Shown: positions 13,789 to 26,160, counted from the stretch's first letter. The stretch is DNA of 64,000 bases from CAVQCX01 sp963775335 (GCA_963775335.1 CAVZIJ010000004.1:1-64000), one strand, 5' to 3'. Made by a program: numbers and translations. Notes: generated by a model from the sequence alone, not told the origin.

Positions 13789-16083
13789 TCAGCCGGCGTT
13801 GCTCTCAGGTACGTCCTGGACGTAGGAGCAGTCCGCCTGGGGGCAGACCTTCTGGGTACCCCGACGTCGGGTGGTCTTCAGGGTCAGAATGGGCCAGCCG
13901 CAGCTCGGGCAGGGCTCGGCGACAGGCTCGTTCCAGACGGCGTAGTCGCAGGTCGGATAGGTGGAGCAGGAGTAGAAGATCTTGTCGCGACGGGACTTGC
14001 GCCGGACCAGGGTGCCCTTGCCGCACTTGGGACAGCCGACGCCAGTGTCGACCGGCCGTTCCAGCGGCTCGATATGGGCACACTTGGGGTAGGCGCTGCA
14101 GCCGATGAACTTTCCATACCGCCCGTCCTTGACGACCAGGGCCGAGCCGCACTTGGGGCAAGAGCGGCCTTCGAGCACCGGTGCGGCCTCGGGCGCCTCT
14201 TTCTTTTCCGCGTTGAGGTCCCGGGTGTAGGTGCACTCGGGGTAATTGGTGCAGCCCACGAATCGCCCATGACGCCCGAGCCGGATGGACAGCTGGCCGC
14301 CGCACTCGGGGCAGGCCTCGTCGAGCGCCTCGTGGGTGACATCGCTGCGCTTGACGTGGGCGTGTGTGTGCTCGATCCGTTCTTTGAAGGGCGTCCAGAA
14401 CTGCCGAAGCAGCGGCTTCCAGTCCTCCTCTCCCCGCGAGACGGCGTCTAGCTCGTCCTCAAGCCGTGCCGTGAAGTCGTAGTCCACGTACTGGCTGAAG
14501 TACTCGGTCAGAAATCGGTTGACTACCCGCCCTACGTCGGTCGGGTAAAAGCGCTTCTTCTCCAGGCGCACGTAGTCGCGCTCCTGGAGTGTGGAGATGA
14601 TGGCCGCGTAGGTCGATGGGCGCCCGATGCCGAACTCTTCCAGAACCTTGACCAGACTAGCCTCGGTGTAGCGCGGCGGCGGTTCGGTGAAGTGCTGCTC
14701 GCTGCGGATGGTGGTGAGCTGGACCCGCTCGCCCTCGGTCAATGGAGGCAGCTGGGTCTCCCCTTCACCCTCGTTTTCGGGCGCATCGTCCCGTCCTTCC
14801 TGGTAGACGGCGATGAAGCCCGGATCGCGGATGGTGCTGCCGGTCGCGCGGAAGCGGTTCCCGGGACCGCACCCCAGATCCGCCGAGACCGTGTCGATGG
14901 TTGCATGATTCATCTGGCAGGCGACCGTGCGCTTCCAGATCAGCTCGTAGAGGCGATGCTGGTCGCGCGACAGATAGCCCGTAAGCCCATCCGGAAGGCG
15001 TTCCACCGCGGTCGGTCTGATGGCCTCATGGGCCTCCTGGGCGTTCTTCGCCTTGGTCTTGTAGTACCGGGGCTGTTCGGGACAGGCGGCTTCGCCGAAG
15101 CGCTTGCGGATCAGGCCACGGATCTCCTCGATGGCTTCCTGGGCGAGGTTCACCGAGTCGGTGCGCATGTAGGTGATCAGGCCGACCGCCCCCGCGCCGG
15201 TGTCCACCCCCTCGTAGAGCTGTTGGGCGGTGCGCATGGTGCGTTGAGCGGTAAAGCCCAGCTTGCGCGCCGCCTCCTGCTGCAAGGTCGAGGTGGTGAA
15301 CGGCGGAGCTGGGTTGCGCTTGCGCTGTTTCTTCTCGACCTTCTCGACCAGCAGGGTCCCGCCCGCCGCAGTCTCCAGGGCGCGTTGAACCGTGCCGGCG
15401 CGCTCCGCGTCGGTGATGCTGAACTGCTCGAGCTTCTCGCCCGCGAACTGGATGAGCTTTGCCGTGAAGGCGCGCCCTGCCTTTCCGGCATCCGCCTCGA
15501 TGGTCCAGTACTCACGCTCGCGGAAGGCCTCTATCTCGAGCTCGCGCTCGACGATCAGCCGCAGCGCGGGACTCTGCACCCTTCCCGCCGAGAGGCCCCG
15601 GCGCACCTTCTTCCAGAGCAGCGGTGAGAGATTGAAGCCGACCAGGTAGTCCAATGCCCGGCGCGCCTGCTGGGCATTGACCAAGTCCATCGAGATCTCG
15701 CGGGGATGCGCGATGGCGTCGTTGACTGCCCGTCTGGTGATCTCGTTGAAGACCACCCGATGCACCGGCTTCTGGCTCAGCGCCCGGCGCTCCTGCAGCA
15801 GCTGAAGCAGGTGCCAGGAGATGGCCTCGCCCTCGCGATCCGGGTCGGTCGCGAGATACAGGGCGTCGGCCTGACGGAGGGTCTTGGCAATGGTGGCGAC
15901 GTGGCGCTCGCTACGCTCTATGGGCTGGTAGTGCATGTCGAAGTCGCGCTCGGGCTCTACGGCGCCTTCCTTGGGAACGAGATCGCGTACGTGCCCATAG
16001 GAGGCCAGGACCTCGAAGTCCTTGCCCAGGTACTTCTTGATCGTCTTGGCTTTGGCCGGCGATTCGACGATTACCAGATTCAT
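13789..16083 (-). CDS. topA: DNA topoisomerase I
   Basis: Type IA topoisomerase that relaxes negative supercoils. The 764-residue protein starts with the Toprim domain (MNLVIVESPAKAKTI, LYLATDPDREGEAISWHL), followed by the gate domains with the nucleophile tyrosine in GLITYMRTDSVNLA (near 315) and GRPSTYAAIISTLQ (near 480). The C terminus has four zinc-ribbon repeats with CPECGG, CPKCGS, CPKCGK and CPSCGW motifs, each ending in a paired Cys motif such as YPEC or YPKC. It is shorter than E. coli TopA (865 residues), mainly in the C-terminal region. It follows smg in the same direction. Confidence 0.97.
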   Translation of the reverse strand: MNLVIVESPAKAKTIKKYLGKDFEVLASYGHVRDLVPKEGAVEPERDFDMHYQPIERSERHVATIAKTLRQADALYLATDPDREGEAISWHLLQLLQERRALSQKPVHRVVFNEITRRAVNDAIAHPREISMDLVNAQQARRALDYLVGFNLSPLLWKKVRRGLSAGRVQSPALRLIVERELEIEAFREREYWTIEADAGKAGRAFTAKLIQFAGEKLEQFSITDAERAGTVQRALETAAGGTLLVEKVEKKQRKRNPAPPFTTSTLQQEAARKLGFTAQRTMRTAQQLYEGVDTGAGAVGLITYMRTDSVNLAQEAIEEIRGLIRKRFGEAACPEQPRYYKTKAKNAQEAHEAIRPTAVERLPDGLTGYLSRDQHRLYELIWKRTVACQMNHATIDTVSADLGCGPGNRFRATGSTIRDPGFIAVYQEGRDDAPENEGEGETQLPPLTEGERVQLTTIRSEQHFTEPPPRYTEASLVKVLEEFGIGRPSTYAAIISTLQERDYVRLEKKRFYPTDVGRVVNRFLTEYFSQYVDYDFTARLEDELDAVSRGEEDWKPLLRQFWTPFKERIEHTHAHVKRSDVTHEALDEACPECGGQLSIRLGRHGRFVGCTNYPECTYTRDLNAEKKEAPEAAPVLEGRSCPKCGSALVVKDGRYGKFIGCSAYPKCAHIEPLERPVDTGVGCPKCGKGTLVRRKSRRDKIFYSCSTYPTCDYAVWNEPVAEPCPSCGWPILTLKTTRRRGTQKVCPQADCSYVQDVPESNAG

Positions 16084-16219
16084 GATTGGCGCTTCAGCAG
16101 CAGTTCGGACCCGCCTTTCGAGCGGGTCCGCGCGTTTTGCAAGTCAATAATGGGGGACGAGGGCGCTGTCAAGGAGCCCGGTGGCTTCGCCCCCGCACAC
16201 GGGGCTCCGCCGAAGCCGA

Positions 16220-16696
16220 TCAGTGGAGAAACACGGGGTCTTCGCTGTAGATGATGTCCTCCATCTGGGCGAAGGCCATCTCCCGGCCGGGCTGGCTCAT
16301 GAGCACCAGCAGCACGATCCACTTGATCTCTTCCTCGCTGAGGATGGACGCATCCAGTGCCAGCGCGCGGTCAATGACCAGCTCGCGGCTGATCGGGTCC
16401 AGAATCCCGTTCTGCTCCAGATAGAGCAGGAGCCCGCGGCAGCCGGTATCCAGCCGATGCATCTCGTCCTGGCTGAAGATCCGGTGGGAATGGCGCGACC
16501 GCCCGCGAGGGGCGTCGCACTGTTGCTGGACTGCCAGCTCGTCGAGCCAGCGGATTGCCTTGTCGACCTCTACGCTGGGAAACCCCGCCATGGTGAGCTC
16601 CTCGCGAAGCTCTCGCTGGTCCGCGGGCGGCCCCGCGTCTGCATCCATGTAGTTCTCGTAGAGGTAGATGAGCACATCCACCATGGTCTCGTTCAT
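16220..16696 (-). CDS. smg: Smg family protein (DUF494)
   Basis: A 158-residue member of the Smg/DUF494 family: the start MNETMVDVLIYLYENYMD and the internal LREELTMAGF, AIRWLDELA and EIKWIVLLVLMSQPGRE motifs are characteristic. The family is conserved beside dprA and topA in gammaproteobacteria but its molecular role is not known. It lies 66 bases after dprA and 136 bases before topA, so probably in the same operon. Confidence 0.92.
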   Translation of the reverse strand: MNETMVDVLIYLYENYMDADAGPPADQRELREELTMAGFPSVEVDKAIRWLDELAVQQQCDAPRGRSRHSHRIFSQDEMHRLDTGCRGLLLYLEQNGILDPISRELVIDRALALDASILSEEEIKWIVLLVLMSQPGREMAFAQMEDIIYSEDPVFLH

Positions 16697-16762
16697 CGCT
16701 CTGCTGTCCGGTTCGGGACCCGCCGGCCGCCTAGGGCCCTGACTCCCCCGTCCGAGTCGGAT

Positions 16763-17896
16763 TCAAGGCCGGGTGGCGCGCGCATACCGTCCACCTGGGA
16801 TCGATGATACATGACCCTGCAGCTCCAGCAAAAGAAGCATGGAGGCGACCGTCTGGGCTGCGAGTCCCGTGCGCGCGACCAGCACATCGACCGGTACCGG
16901 GTCGAATCCGAGGCTGTCCAGCAGTCTCCGGTAGTCGTCGTCGGGCCCTTCGCCCCTGTCCCGAGTGCCCTCAGGGTCCTGGGCGTCCGAGGCAGGCTCC
17001 AGGGGGCCGATCTGGGGCCCCAGCTCGGCCAGCACGTCCTGCGCGGTCTCGACCAGCTTGGCGCCTTGGCGGATGAGCTGGTGGCAGCCCCGCGCCAGGG
17101 GATTGTGGATCGACCCCGGGATGGCAAACACCTCGCGGCCCTGCTCGGCAGCGAGCTTCGCCGTGATCAGCGACCCGCTGCGCAGTGTCGCCTCGACGAC
17201 CAGAACGCCGAGACTGAGGCCGCTGATCAGGCGGTTGCGCCGGGGAAAGTGCCCGGGTCGTACCCCGGTGCCGGGCGGAAATTCAGAGACCAGCGCGCCC
17301 TGACGCGCGATCTGACGCGCCAGCTCAAGGTGCGAAGCGGGGTAGACCCGATCCGGACCAGTGCCGAGCACCGCCAGGGTGGTCCCTCCCGCTCCCAATG
17401 CCCCCCGGTGTGCCGCGGCGTCTATCCCAGACGCCAGGCCGCTGGTGATCGTGAGGCCGGCGCGGGCCAGGGCGCCGGCGAAGGCACACGCGTTGTCCCG
17501 GCCGCCGGCGGTGGGATTGCGCGAGCCGACGATTGAGATCTGGGGATCGGCGAGCACGGCGTACTGTCCCTGCACGAACAGCGCCAGCGGGGGGTCGGGT
17601 ATCTGCGCAAGGGGTCTGGGGTAGCGGTGATCGGCCAGGGTGATCAGGTGGCGATCCGGCCCGGCGCCCAGCCAGGCCAGATCGGCATCGACCTCTGGCC
17701 ACCGGCCCGTGCGCAGATATTGTCGGGCGGCACTGGGGACACCCAGGGAGTCGAGCTGGTGATCCTGCCCTGCCGTCAGAGACTGCGCCGGAATGCCCGC
17801 CTCGGTCAGCCGGCGCCCAATCCCTGCACCGACTCCGGGGGCGTGGACGAGGGCAAGCCAGGCCCGCAGCTCCGGAACATCGACGCTGTCTTCCAT
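16763..17896 (-). CDS. dprA: DNA-processing protein DprA
   Basis: DprA binds incoming single-stranded DNA and loads RecA during natural transformation. The 377-residue protein has an N-terminal helical part, the Rossmann-like domain with ISIVGSRNPTAGGRDN, ITSGLASGIDAAAHRGAL, TLAVLGTGPDRVYP and SEFPPGT, and a C-terminal winged-helix-like domain (VDVLVARTGLAAQTVASMLLLLELQG). I chose the ATG at 17896 because the preceding in-frame residues are a Gly/Pro-rich leader unlike the family. It is 31 bases downstream of the LysM gene. Confidence 0.94.
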   Translation of the reverse strand: MEDSVDVPELRAWLALVHAPGVGAGIGRRLTEAGIPAQSLTAGQDHQLDSLGVPSAARQYLRTGRWPEVDADLAWLGAGPDRHLITLADHRYPRPLAQIPDPPLALFVQGQYAVLADPQISIVGSRNPTAGGRDNACAFAGALARAGLTITSGLASGIDAAAHRGALGAGGTTLAVLGTGPDRVYPASHLELARQIARQGALVSEFPPGTGVRPGHFPRRNRLISGLSLGVLVVEATLRSGSLITAKLAAEQGREVFAIPGSIHNPLARGCHQLIRQGAKLVETAQDVLAELGPQIGPLEPASDAQDPEGTRDRGEGPDDDYRRLLDSLGFDPVPVDVLVARTGLAAQTVASMLLLLELQGHVSSIPGGRYARATRP

Positions 17897-17927
17897 GACG
17901 CGGGGCCCGCCTTCCGCGGGCCCCCGA

Positions 17928-18968
17928 TCAGGGGTTGTGGACCCGGTCGCGGACGTGGATGGCGCGGATCGCATCCATCACCAGCGCGAAGCTCACCCGT
18001 GGGAAGGTCCGAAATACCATGAGGTGCCCCGCCTGCTCGTCAGGGAGCGTAACGCGCTTGTGTCGCGAGGGGGTGACCGTGTCCTTGATCGTCTCCCCAC
18101 GGCTCTCGATGGCGAGGACGTCGCCCGGCGCCAAGCCGGCCTCTGCGCCACGGTCGAGGGCGACCACGTTGAACTGCCCGATCTCCGTGATGCCTCCGAG
18201 CACCCCGATGATGGACCCTCGGACCTGCTGGTCGGGGGCCTTTGGGAAGAACGTCACCAGTGGTTGGGCGTCGGACACCGGGATCAGGCGGTCCCCCTCG
18301 CGGGTTTCCTGCGTGGTGCGCAGGAGCTCCAGGGTGGCCGGGTCGCCGGTGCGTTGCAGCTCGGCCTCGCCGATGTAGAGGGCCTGGTAGCCGAGGAAGG
18401 CCCCGGTGTCCGCATCCCGGTAAGCCGGCCCTGGGCGGACGACGTCGAAGCGCGTGTGCTCGTCGGTCCGGATGGCTCGCACATAGATGCGGTTGCCCGC
18501 TCCTCCGATGACGTGCTCGTCGGCATGGGCGACGATGTAAGGGGCGTCGCCGAGCTCACCGCGTCCGACCACGTACGGGCGGCTGAGAAACTGCTGTATG
18601 GCGTCGACGGGAATGGCCGGAATCGCGCTCGCCAGGGGTGTGGATCGGATCTTCGGAGAAAGCTTGACCTCATAGCGGCCGCGGATCAGGGACAGGATCG
18701 GGCGCCCGTCGGCGTAAGTAAGCACCAGGGTGTCGCCCGGATAGATCAGGTGCGGATTCTTGATCTGCGGATTAACATGCCAAATTTCGGGCCAGAGCCA
18801 AGGCTGTCGCAGGAAGCGCCCGGCGATGCCCCAGAGCGTATCTCCCTTAACGACGGTATAGCGGTCGGGATGGGAGGGGTTCAGCTCGACGCGCCCGGCG
18901 GCGGAAACCACAGACGCGAGCAGCAGTCCGATGATGAGCCCTGCGAGCTTCCGGCTAGACTTTCCCAT
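17928..18968 (-). CDS. LysM-domain secreted protein
   Basis: The 346-residue protein has a signal peptide (residues 1-25, cleavage near VSAAG) and one LysM peptidoglycan-binding domain at about 36-85 (YTVVKGDTLWGIAGRFL ending in IYPGDTLVLTY). The remaining 260 residues are a conserved domain found in LysM proteins encoded next to dprA in gammaproteobacteria, of unknown activity, with no catalytic motif that I recognise. AAGGGG precedes the ATG at 18968. The gene is divergent from def and heads the dprA-smg-topA-purE-tsaC series. Confidence 0.9.
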   Translation of the reverse strand: MGKSSRKLAGLIIGLLLASVVSAAGRVELNPSHPDRYTVVKGDTLWGIAGRFLRQPWLWPEIWHVNPQIKNPHLIYPGDTLVLTYADGRPILSLIRGRYEVKLSPKIRSTPLASAIPAIPVDAIQQFLSRPYVVGRGELGDAPYIVAHADEHVIGGAGNRIYVRAIRTDEHTRFDVVRPGPAYRDADTGAFLGYQALYIGEAELQRTGDPATLELLRTTQETREGDRLIPVSDAQPLVTFFPKAPDQQVRGSIIGVLGGITEIGQFNVVALDRGAEAGLAPGDVLAIESRGETIKDTVTPSRHKRVTLPDEQAGHLMVFRTFPRVSFALVMDAIRAIHVRDRVHNP

Positions 18969-19034
18969 GTTGGCCCCTTTGGGTGAAGATAGGCTGCAGT
19001 GTAGCCCAAAAGTACAGGTCTTCAAGTCAATGCG

Positions 19035-19064
19035 TTGACTCAGATTCCTGTATGATCATTAATT
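19035..19064 (+). promoter_or_regulatory. possible def promoter
   Basis: In the AT-rich gap between divergent LysM and def genes, TTGACT (19035-19040) is followed after 18 bases by TTAATT (19059-19064). The hexamers are four of six or better matches to sigma-70 boxes, placing the start of transcription about 40 bases before def. Confidence 0.4.
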
Positions 19065-19108
19065 TAGCGCATCATCTTGCATCAATGCTATAGATCTGGC
19101 AGACCCTG

Positions 19109-19645
19109 ATGGCAATCCTGGACATCCTGCATTATCCCGATCCGCGTTTGCGTACCAAGGCCTCGCTTGTCACTGAGGTCACCCAGGAGGTGCGCCAGTT
19201 GGTTGACGACATGTTCGAGACCATGTACACCGCTCCGGGCATCGGCCTGGCGGCGACCCAGGTGAACGTGCACAGGCGCGTCATCGTGGTCGACACCTCG
19301 GAGGACCACACCGCTTCCCTCTGCCTGATCAACCCGGAGATCCTGGACCGTGAGGGGGAAGAGCAGATGGACGAGGGCTGTCTTTCCGTGCCGGGGGTCT
19401 ACGAGACCGTGATGCGTGCCGAGCGGGTCCGCATCCGCGCCCTCGATCGCGACGGAAATGTCTTCGAGCAGTGGGCCGACGGGCTTCTGGCGGTGTGCAT
19501 CCAACACGAGATCGACCATCTGGATGGCAAGCTCTTCGTCGATTACCTCTCCAGTCTCAAGCGCCAGCGGATCCGCAAGAAGCTCGAGAAGGAGGGCCGT
19601 CAGGGCCCGGCCAGGCCTGAGGTTGCCGCTAGCCGCGCCATTTAG
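19109..19645 (+). CDS. def: peptide deformylase
   Basis: Def removes the formyl group from nascent proteins. All three family motifs are present in the 178-residue protein: GIGLAATQ near 46, EGCLSVPG near 90 with the metal-binding cysteine, and HEIDHLDG near 133 with the two metal histidines and catalytic Glu. Length is slightly above the E. coli enzyme because of a Lys/Arg-rich tail. It starts the def-fmt-rsmB cluster. Confidence 0.97.
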   Translation: MAILDILHYPDPRLRTKASLVTEVTQEVRQLVDDMFETMYTAPGIGLAATQVNVHRRVIVVDTSEDHTASLCLINPEILDREGEEQMDEGCLSVPGVYETVMRAERVRIRALDRDGNVFEQWADGLLAVCIQHEIDHLDGKLFVDYLSSLKRQRIRKKLEKEGRQGPARPEVAASRAI

Positions 19646-19750
19646 GGTGGTTCGGCCCGATTATGAGAGGGGGCCAGCGGTCGCGCTGCGACCGGGTTCC
19701 CAGTCTGCCTAATCCACGGCCGTTGCGCGGCCCGCTATCCTGGATCCCCG

Positions 19751-20692
19751 ATGAGCGAGCCGCTCGATATCGTGTTTGCCGGTACCCCCGAGTTCTCCGT
19801 GCCCGCCCTGCGAGCGTTGCTGGCTTCGCGACACCGGGTCCTCGGCGTGTATACCCAGCCGGATCGGCCCGCCGGACGTGGCCGCAATCTGCTCGCGAGC
19901 CCGATCAAACAGCTCGCTCAAGCCCATGATCTGCCGGTCTATCAGCCCGTGAGCCTCCGGGGCGAAACCGAGATCGCGCAGCTCCAAGGCCTCGCGCCGG
20001 ACCTGATGGTGGTGGTGGCCTACGGGCTGCTGCTGCCGCAACGAGTGCTCGACGTACCGCGTCTGGGCTGCATCAACATCCACGCCTCTTTGCTGCCGCG
20101 CTGGCGTGGTGCCGCGCCGATCCAGCGCGCCCTGTTGGCCGGGGACACCCGGACCGGGGTCACCATCATGCGCATGGAGGCAAGTCTGGACACCGGCCCG
20201 ATGCTGTTGATCCGGGACTGCCTGATCGCTGCGGAGGACACGGGCGGGGATCTGCACGATCGTCTGTCCCTGTTGGGTGCCGAGGCGCTGATGGCGGCCC
20301 TGCCCGGTATCGCCGACGGCAGCGTCCAGCCGCGGGCCCAGGATGACGCCGAGGCCACCTATGCGACCAAGCTGACCAAGGAGGAGGCCCAGATGGACTG
20401 GGGGCGGTCTGCACGCGAGCTCGAGCTGCAGGTGCGTGCCTTCAATCCCTGGCCCGTTGCCCACACGCTCTGGCAGGGGACGACGCTGCGGATATGGCGC
20501 GCCCGGCATCTCCCGGGGGCTGCCGGGGAGGGCACGCCCGGCCGGGTGGTCGCTGCGTCGCGCGAGGGGATCGATGTCGCCGCAGGACGAGGTGTGTTGC
20601 GCATCCTGGAGCTACAGCTGCCCGGAAAACGGGCGATGGGCGCGCAGGACTTCGTCAACGCCCACTCGGTCACGGGGGCGCTGTTTGGCTGA
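19751..20692 (+). CDS. fmt: methionyl-tRNA formyltransferase
   Basis: Fmt formylates initiator Met-tRNA using 10-formyl-THF. The 313-residue protein has the Rossmann start IVFAGTPEFSVPALRALL, the catalytic and folate-binding NIHASLLPRWRGAAPIQRA motif near 110, DTGPMLL near 145, and a C-terminal OB-like domain from about 210. Its last bases overlap the start of rsmB by eight bases. Confidence 0.97.
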   Translation: MSEPLDIVFAGTPEFSVPALRALLASRHRVLGVYTQPDRPAGRGRNLLASPIKQLAQAHDLPVYQPVSLRGETEIAQLQGLAPDLMVVVAYGLLLPQRVLDVPRLGCINIHASLLPRWRGAAPIQRALLAGDTRTGVTIMRMEASLDTGPMLLIRDCLIAAEDTGGDLHDRLSLLGAEALMAALPGIADGSVQPRAQDDAEATYATKLTKEEAQMDWGRSARELELQVRAFNPWPVAHTLWQGTTLRIWRARHLPGAAGEGTPGRVVAASREGIDVAAGRGVLRILELQLPGKRAMGAQDFVNAHSVTGALFG

Positions 20693-21998
20693 GCTGGGCC
20701 CGGGCGCCCGCGCCCGTGCGATCGCCGCGGGCATAGTGCGAGACATCGGGGTCGGTCGATCCCTGTCCGAAGCGCTCCCCGCCGGATTGGGGCTGGTGCT
20801 GGAAGCCGACCGCCCGCTGGTTCAGGAGCTGTGCTTCGGTGTGGCGCGCTGGTACCCGCGGCTTGGAGCGATACTCGACGGGCTCCTCGCACGGCCTTTG
20901 AAGGCGCGCGACGCCGATCTGCGCGCGCTCCTTCTCGTCGGACTCTACCAGCTCATCTATACCCGCATCGTTCCCCACGCGGCCGTCGCCGAAACGGTGG
21001 ACGCGGCGCGTGACCTCGGCAAGCCCTGGGCGTCGGGCCTGATAAATGGGGTGCTGCGGACGTTTCTACGGGAGCGCGAGGCGCAGGTCGCCCGGGCGGA
21101 CCGGGGACTCGACGGCCGGTTTGCGCATCCCCTATGGCTCGTCGAGCGCATCCGCCAGGCCTGGCCGGGGCGGTGGGAATCCGTACTGTCGGCGTGCAAC
21201 GAGCGCCCGCCGATGACCCTGAGGGTCAACCAGCTCCGGGTCAGCCGGGACGAATACCGGTGCGAGCTGGAGCGCCTGGGCCTGAAGTCACGCTTGCCGC
21301 AGGCCTCGCCCGTGGCCCTGGAGCTTCAGGAGGCGGTCCCGGTCCAGCGGCTCCCGGGCTTCCAGGATGGGGTGGTCTCGGTGCAGGACGCCGGCGCCCA
21401 GCTGGCCGCGGCTCTGCTGGACCTGCGACCCGGCCAGCGGGTGTTGGACGTCTGCGCCGCCCCGGGAGGGAAGACCGGCCACATCCTCGAGACCGAGCCG
21501 GCGCTACAGGAGGTTGTGGCGGTCGACATCGACGGGCCGCGATTGGCGCGCGTGCGGGAGAACCTGGATCGCCTGGGCCTGAGCGCGGTCCTGTATCTCG
21601 GCGACGCTGCGCGGCCTGCGGGATCCTGGGCCCGCCCAGGCTATGACCGAATCCTCCTGGACGCTCCCTGCTCGGCGACCGGGGTGATGCGTCGTCACCC
21701 GGACATCAAGCTGCTGCGTCGCTCAGCGGACATCGCGGCCTTGGCAGCCACCCAGGCGAGGATGCTGGCGGCTGTATGGTCGTTGCTGGAGCCGGGGGGT
21801 ATCCTGTTATATGCGACCTGCTCGCTGATCCCTGAGGAGAACGAGCAGCAGGTGGATCGCTTCCTGCGGGCAACCGCCGACGCCCGCGAAATGCCGATCC
21901 AGGCTCCCTGGGGGCAGGTGCGGACCGTTGGGCGTCAAACTTTGCCCGGGGACGACGGGATGGACGGTTTCTACTATGCCTGCCTGCAAAAGGTCTGA
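20685..21998 (+). CDS. rsmB: 16S rRNA m5C967 methyltransferase
   Basis: RsmB methylates C967 of 16S rRNA using SAM. The N-terminal 140 residues form a NusB-like RNA-binding domain; the C-terminal part is the NOL1/NOP2/Sun methyltransferase with VLDVCAAPGGKTGHIL (SAM site near 245), DAPCSATGVMRRHPDIK and the catalytic YATCSLIPEEN cysteine near 380. I set the start at the TTG at 20685 (reading AELGPGARARAIAAGIV), which overlaps the fmt stop and gives 437 residues, close to E. coli's 429; the open frame extends upstream within fmt but that part has no homology. Start codon choice is an inference. Confidence 0.93.
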   Translation: MAELGPGARARAIAAGIVRDIGVGRSLSEALPAGLGLVLEADRPLVQELCFGVARWYPRLGAILDGLLARPLKARDADLRALLLVGLYQLIYTRIVPHAAVAETVDAARDLGKPWASGLINGVLRTFLREREAQVARADRGLDGRFAHPLWLVERIRQAWPGRWESVLSACNERPPMTLRVNQLRVSRDEYRCELERLGLKSRLPQASPVALELQEAVPVQRLPGFQDGVVSVQDAGAQLAAALLDLRPGQRVLDVCAAPGGKTGHILETEPALQEVVAVDIDGPRLARVRENLDRLGLSAVLYLGDAARPAGSWARPGYDRILLDAPCSATGVMRRHPDIKLLRRSADIAALAATQARMLAAVWSLLEPGGILLYATCSLIPEENEQQVDRFLRATADAREMPIQAPWGQVRTVGRQTLPGDDGMDGFYYACLQKV

Positions 21999-22001
21999 CG
22001 G

Positions 22002-22564
22002 GTGAGCCCCCAGCTCGTGCCGTTGCATCGATCCTTGCCCTCCTTGCGGCTGCTCGGCCTTGCCTTGCTCCTCTGTACCCTGGGTGCGCGAGCCGCGGAT
22101 TTCTCCGTGGAGCGGGCCACCACGCGACTCGTCGATGGGGTGTACAAGCTCGATGCCCAAATCGATTACCGCCTGAGCGAGACTGCGACGGATGCGCTGG
22201 ACAACGGCGTGCCGCTGACGATGGAGGTCCACATCCAGGTTCGCAACGCCGGCGCCTGGATCTGGCAGGAGGACGAGGCCGATTACAGGTTGCGTGATGT
22301 CATCCGATACCATGCGCTGAGTGGGCTTTACGATGTCGTTAATCTGGATTCAGGCCGGCGGCGCAATTTCGTTACGCGCGAAGCAGCCCTCGCCGCCCTG
22401 GGGGAAATCAACGGGCTGCGTCTGATCGAGGCCAAGCGCCTCAACCCGGACGACACCTATCTCGTGGAGCTCAAGGCGGAGCTCGACATCGAGGCGTTGC
22501 CGTTGCCGCTACGCCCTCTCGCCTATCTGTCGTCCTCCTGGAAGCTCAGCAGCGGGTGGCTGTC

Positions 22565-22583
<19 letters not shown>
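22002..22583 (+). CDS. DUF4390 domain secreted protein
   Basis: A 193-residue protein with a GTG start three bases after rsmB. Residues 11-32 form a signal peptide (cleavage near ARAAD). The rest is a DUF4390 domain: YKLDAQIDYRLSETATDALDNGVPLTMEVHIQV and YHALSGLYDVVNLDSG, ending in SSWKLSSGWLSWRL. The family is found next to the rsmB-ntrY boundary in many gammaproteobacteria; function unknown. It overlaps the start of the following kinase gene, so the three are co-translated. Confidence 0.88.
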
Positions 22584-24792
<2,209 letters not shown>

Positions 24793-24796
<4 letters not shown>

Positions 24797-26160
24797 CTGG
24801 CCCGTACATTCTGGTGGTCGACGACGAGCCGGACATCCGCGGCGTCGTGAAGGACATCCTTGAAGACGAGGCATACCGCGTCGCCACCGCCGAGAGCGGT
24901 GACGCCGCGCGCCGGGCACTGCGCGAGCGCAGGCCGGATCTGGTGCTGCTGGACATCTGGATGCCCGATGTCGATGGCATTACCCTGCTCAAGGAATGGT
25001 CCGAGGACCAGGGACTTCCATGTCCCGTCATCATGATGTCGGGCCATGCGACGGTGGAGACCGCGGTCGAGGCGACCCGATTGGGCGCCTACGACTTTCT
25101 CGAGAAGCCCCTGTCGCTGGCAAAGTTGTTGCTGACGGTCGAGCGGGCGCTGGAGGCGGATCGCCTGCAGCATGAGAACGTCGGGCTGCGCCGTCGCACG
25201 CCGCACGTGCCCGAGCCGATCGGCAAGAGTGCGGCGATCCAGCGGCTGCGCGAGCAGGTCAAGCGCATTGCCCAGCACGACACCTGGGTGCTCATCCGCG
25301 GTGAGCCGGGAAGCGGCCGCGAGACCTTTGCCCGCTATCTGCATGCCCAGAGCACCCGTCGCGACCGGCCGTTCATCGACATCAATGTGTCATCGATCGC
25401 GCGCGGCAATTCGGCTCTGGAGCTGTTCGGTGCCGAGGAGAGTGGACGCGTCCACTACGGGATTCTCGAGCAGGCGCGAGGCGGGACACTGTTTCTCGAC
25501 GAGGTGGCCGACATGGAGCTTGAGGCCCAGGGCCAGCTGCTGGGGGCGCTCGATTCGGGCTCGTTTCTCCGGCTGAGTGGGTCCGAGCCGGTACAGATCG
25601 ACGTGCGTATCGTTGCGGCGACCCAGCGCGATCTGGAGGAAGAAGTCCGCGAGGGGCGCTTCCGGGAAGACCTCTTCTATCATCTCAATGTCGTTCCCCT
25701 GAACATCCCCGCATTACGGGATCATCCCGAAGACATCCCCGATCTGCTCAACTACTACATCGACCATTACGTCACCCAGGACAAGCTGCCTTATCGGCGG
25801 TTCTCGGTTGCCGCCCAGAATTTTCTGCGCAATCAGCCATGGCACGGCAATGTGCGCGAGCTCAAGAACCTGGTCCAACGGCTGCTGATCCTCGGGGCCG
25901 GGGAAGAGATCACCCTGGATGAAGTGGAGGCGGCGATGGGCGCGGGCGTCGTGGCCGAGCATCTCGCCTCGGTGATGCCTATTTCGTTTGATCAGCCGCT
26001 GCGCCAGGCCCGCGAGCAATTCGAGAAGATCTATCTCGAATATCAGCTCAAGAAGCACGCCGGCAACGTGAGTCAGACGGCACAGGACGCCGGGATGGAG
26101 CGTACGCACCTGTATCGCAAGCTGCGGGCCTTGGGGGTCGAGATAAAGGATCGCAAGTAG
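24793..26160 (+). CDS. ntrX: NtrX-type response regulator with degenerate AAA+ motifs
   Basis: The 455-residue regulator has a receiver domain (phospho-acceptor Asp54 in LVLLDIWMPDVDG), an AAA+ domain (about 140-375) and a Fis-type helix-turn-helix (about 415-452, NVSQTAQDAGMERTHLYRKLRALG). Two hallmarks of sigma-54 activators are changed: the Walker A reads GEPGSGRET, with Arg in place of Lys, and the GAFTGA sigma-54 contact loop is missing, since ELFGAEESGRVHYGILEQA replaces it. Walker B (GTLFLDEVADM) and the arginine-finger region remain. It therefore probably regulates sigma-70 promoters or works without normal ATP-driven remodelling. NtrX family members lacking GAFTGA are known. Paired with ntrY by a four-base overlap. 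Confidence 0.9.

Noticed and set aside
12258..14108. 616-codon open frame opposite hemF, tsaC, purE and topA
   Set aside because: It crosses four conserved genes on the other strand and its translation is low-complexity Arg/Gly/Pro sequence, a GC artefact.
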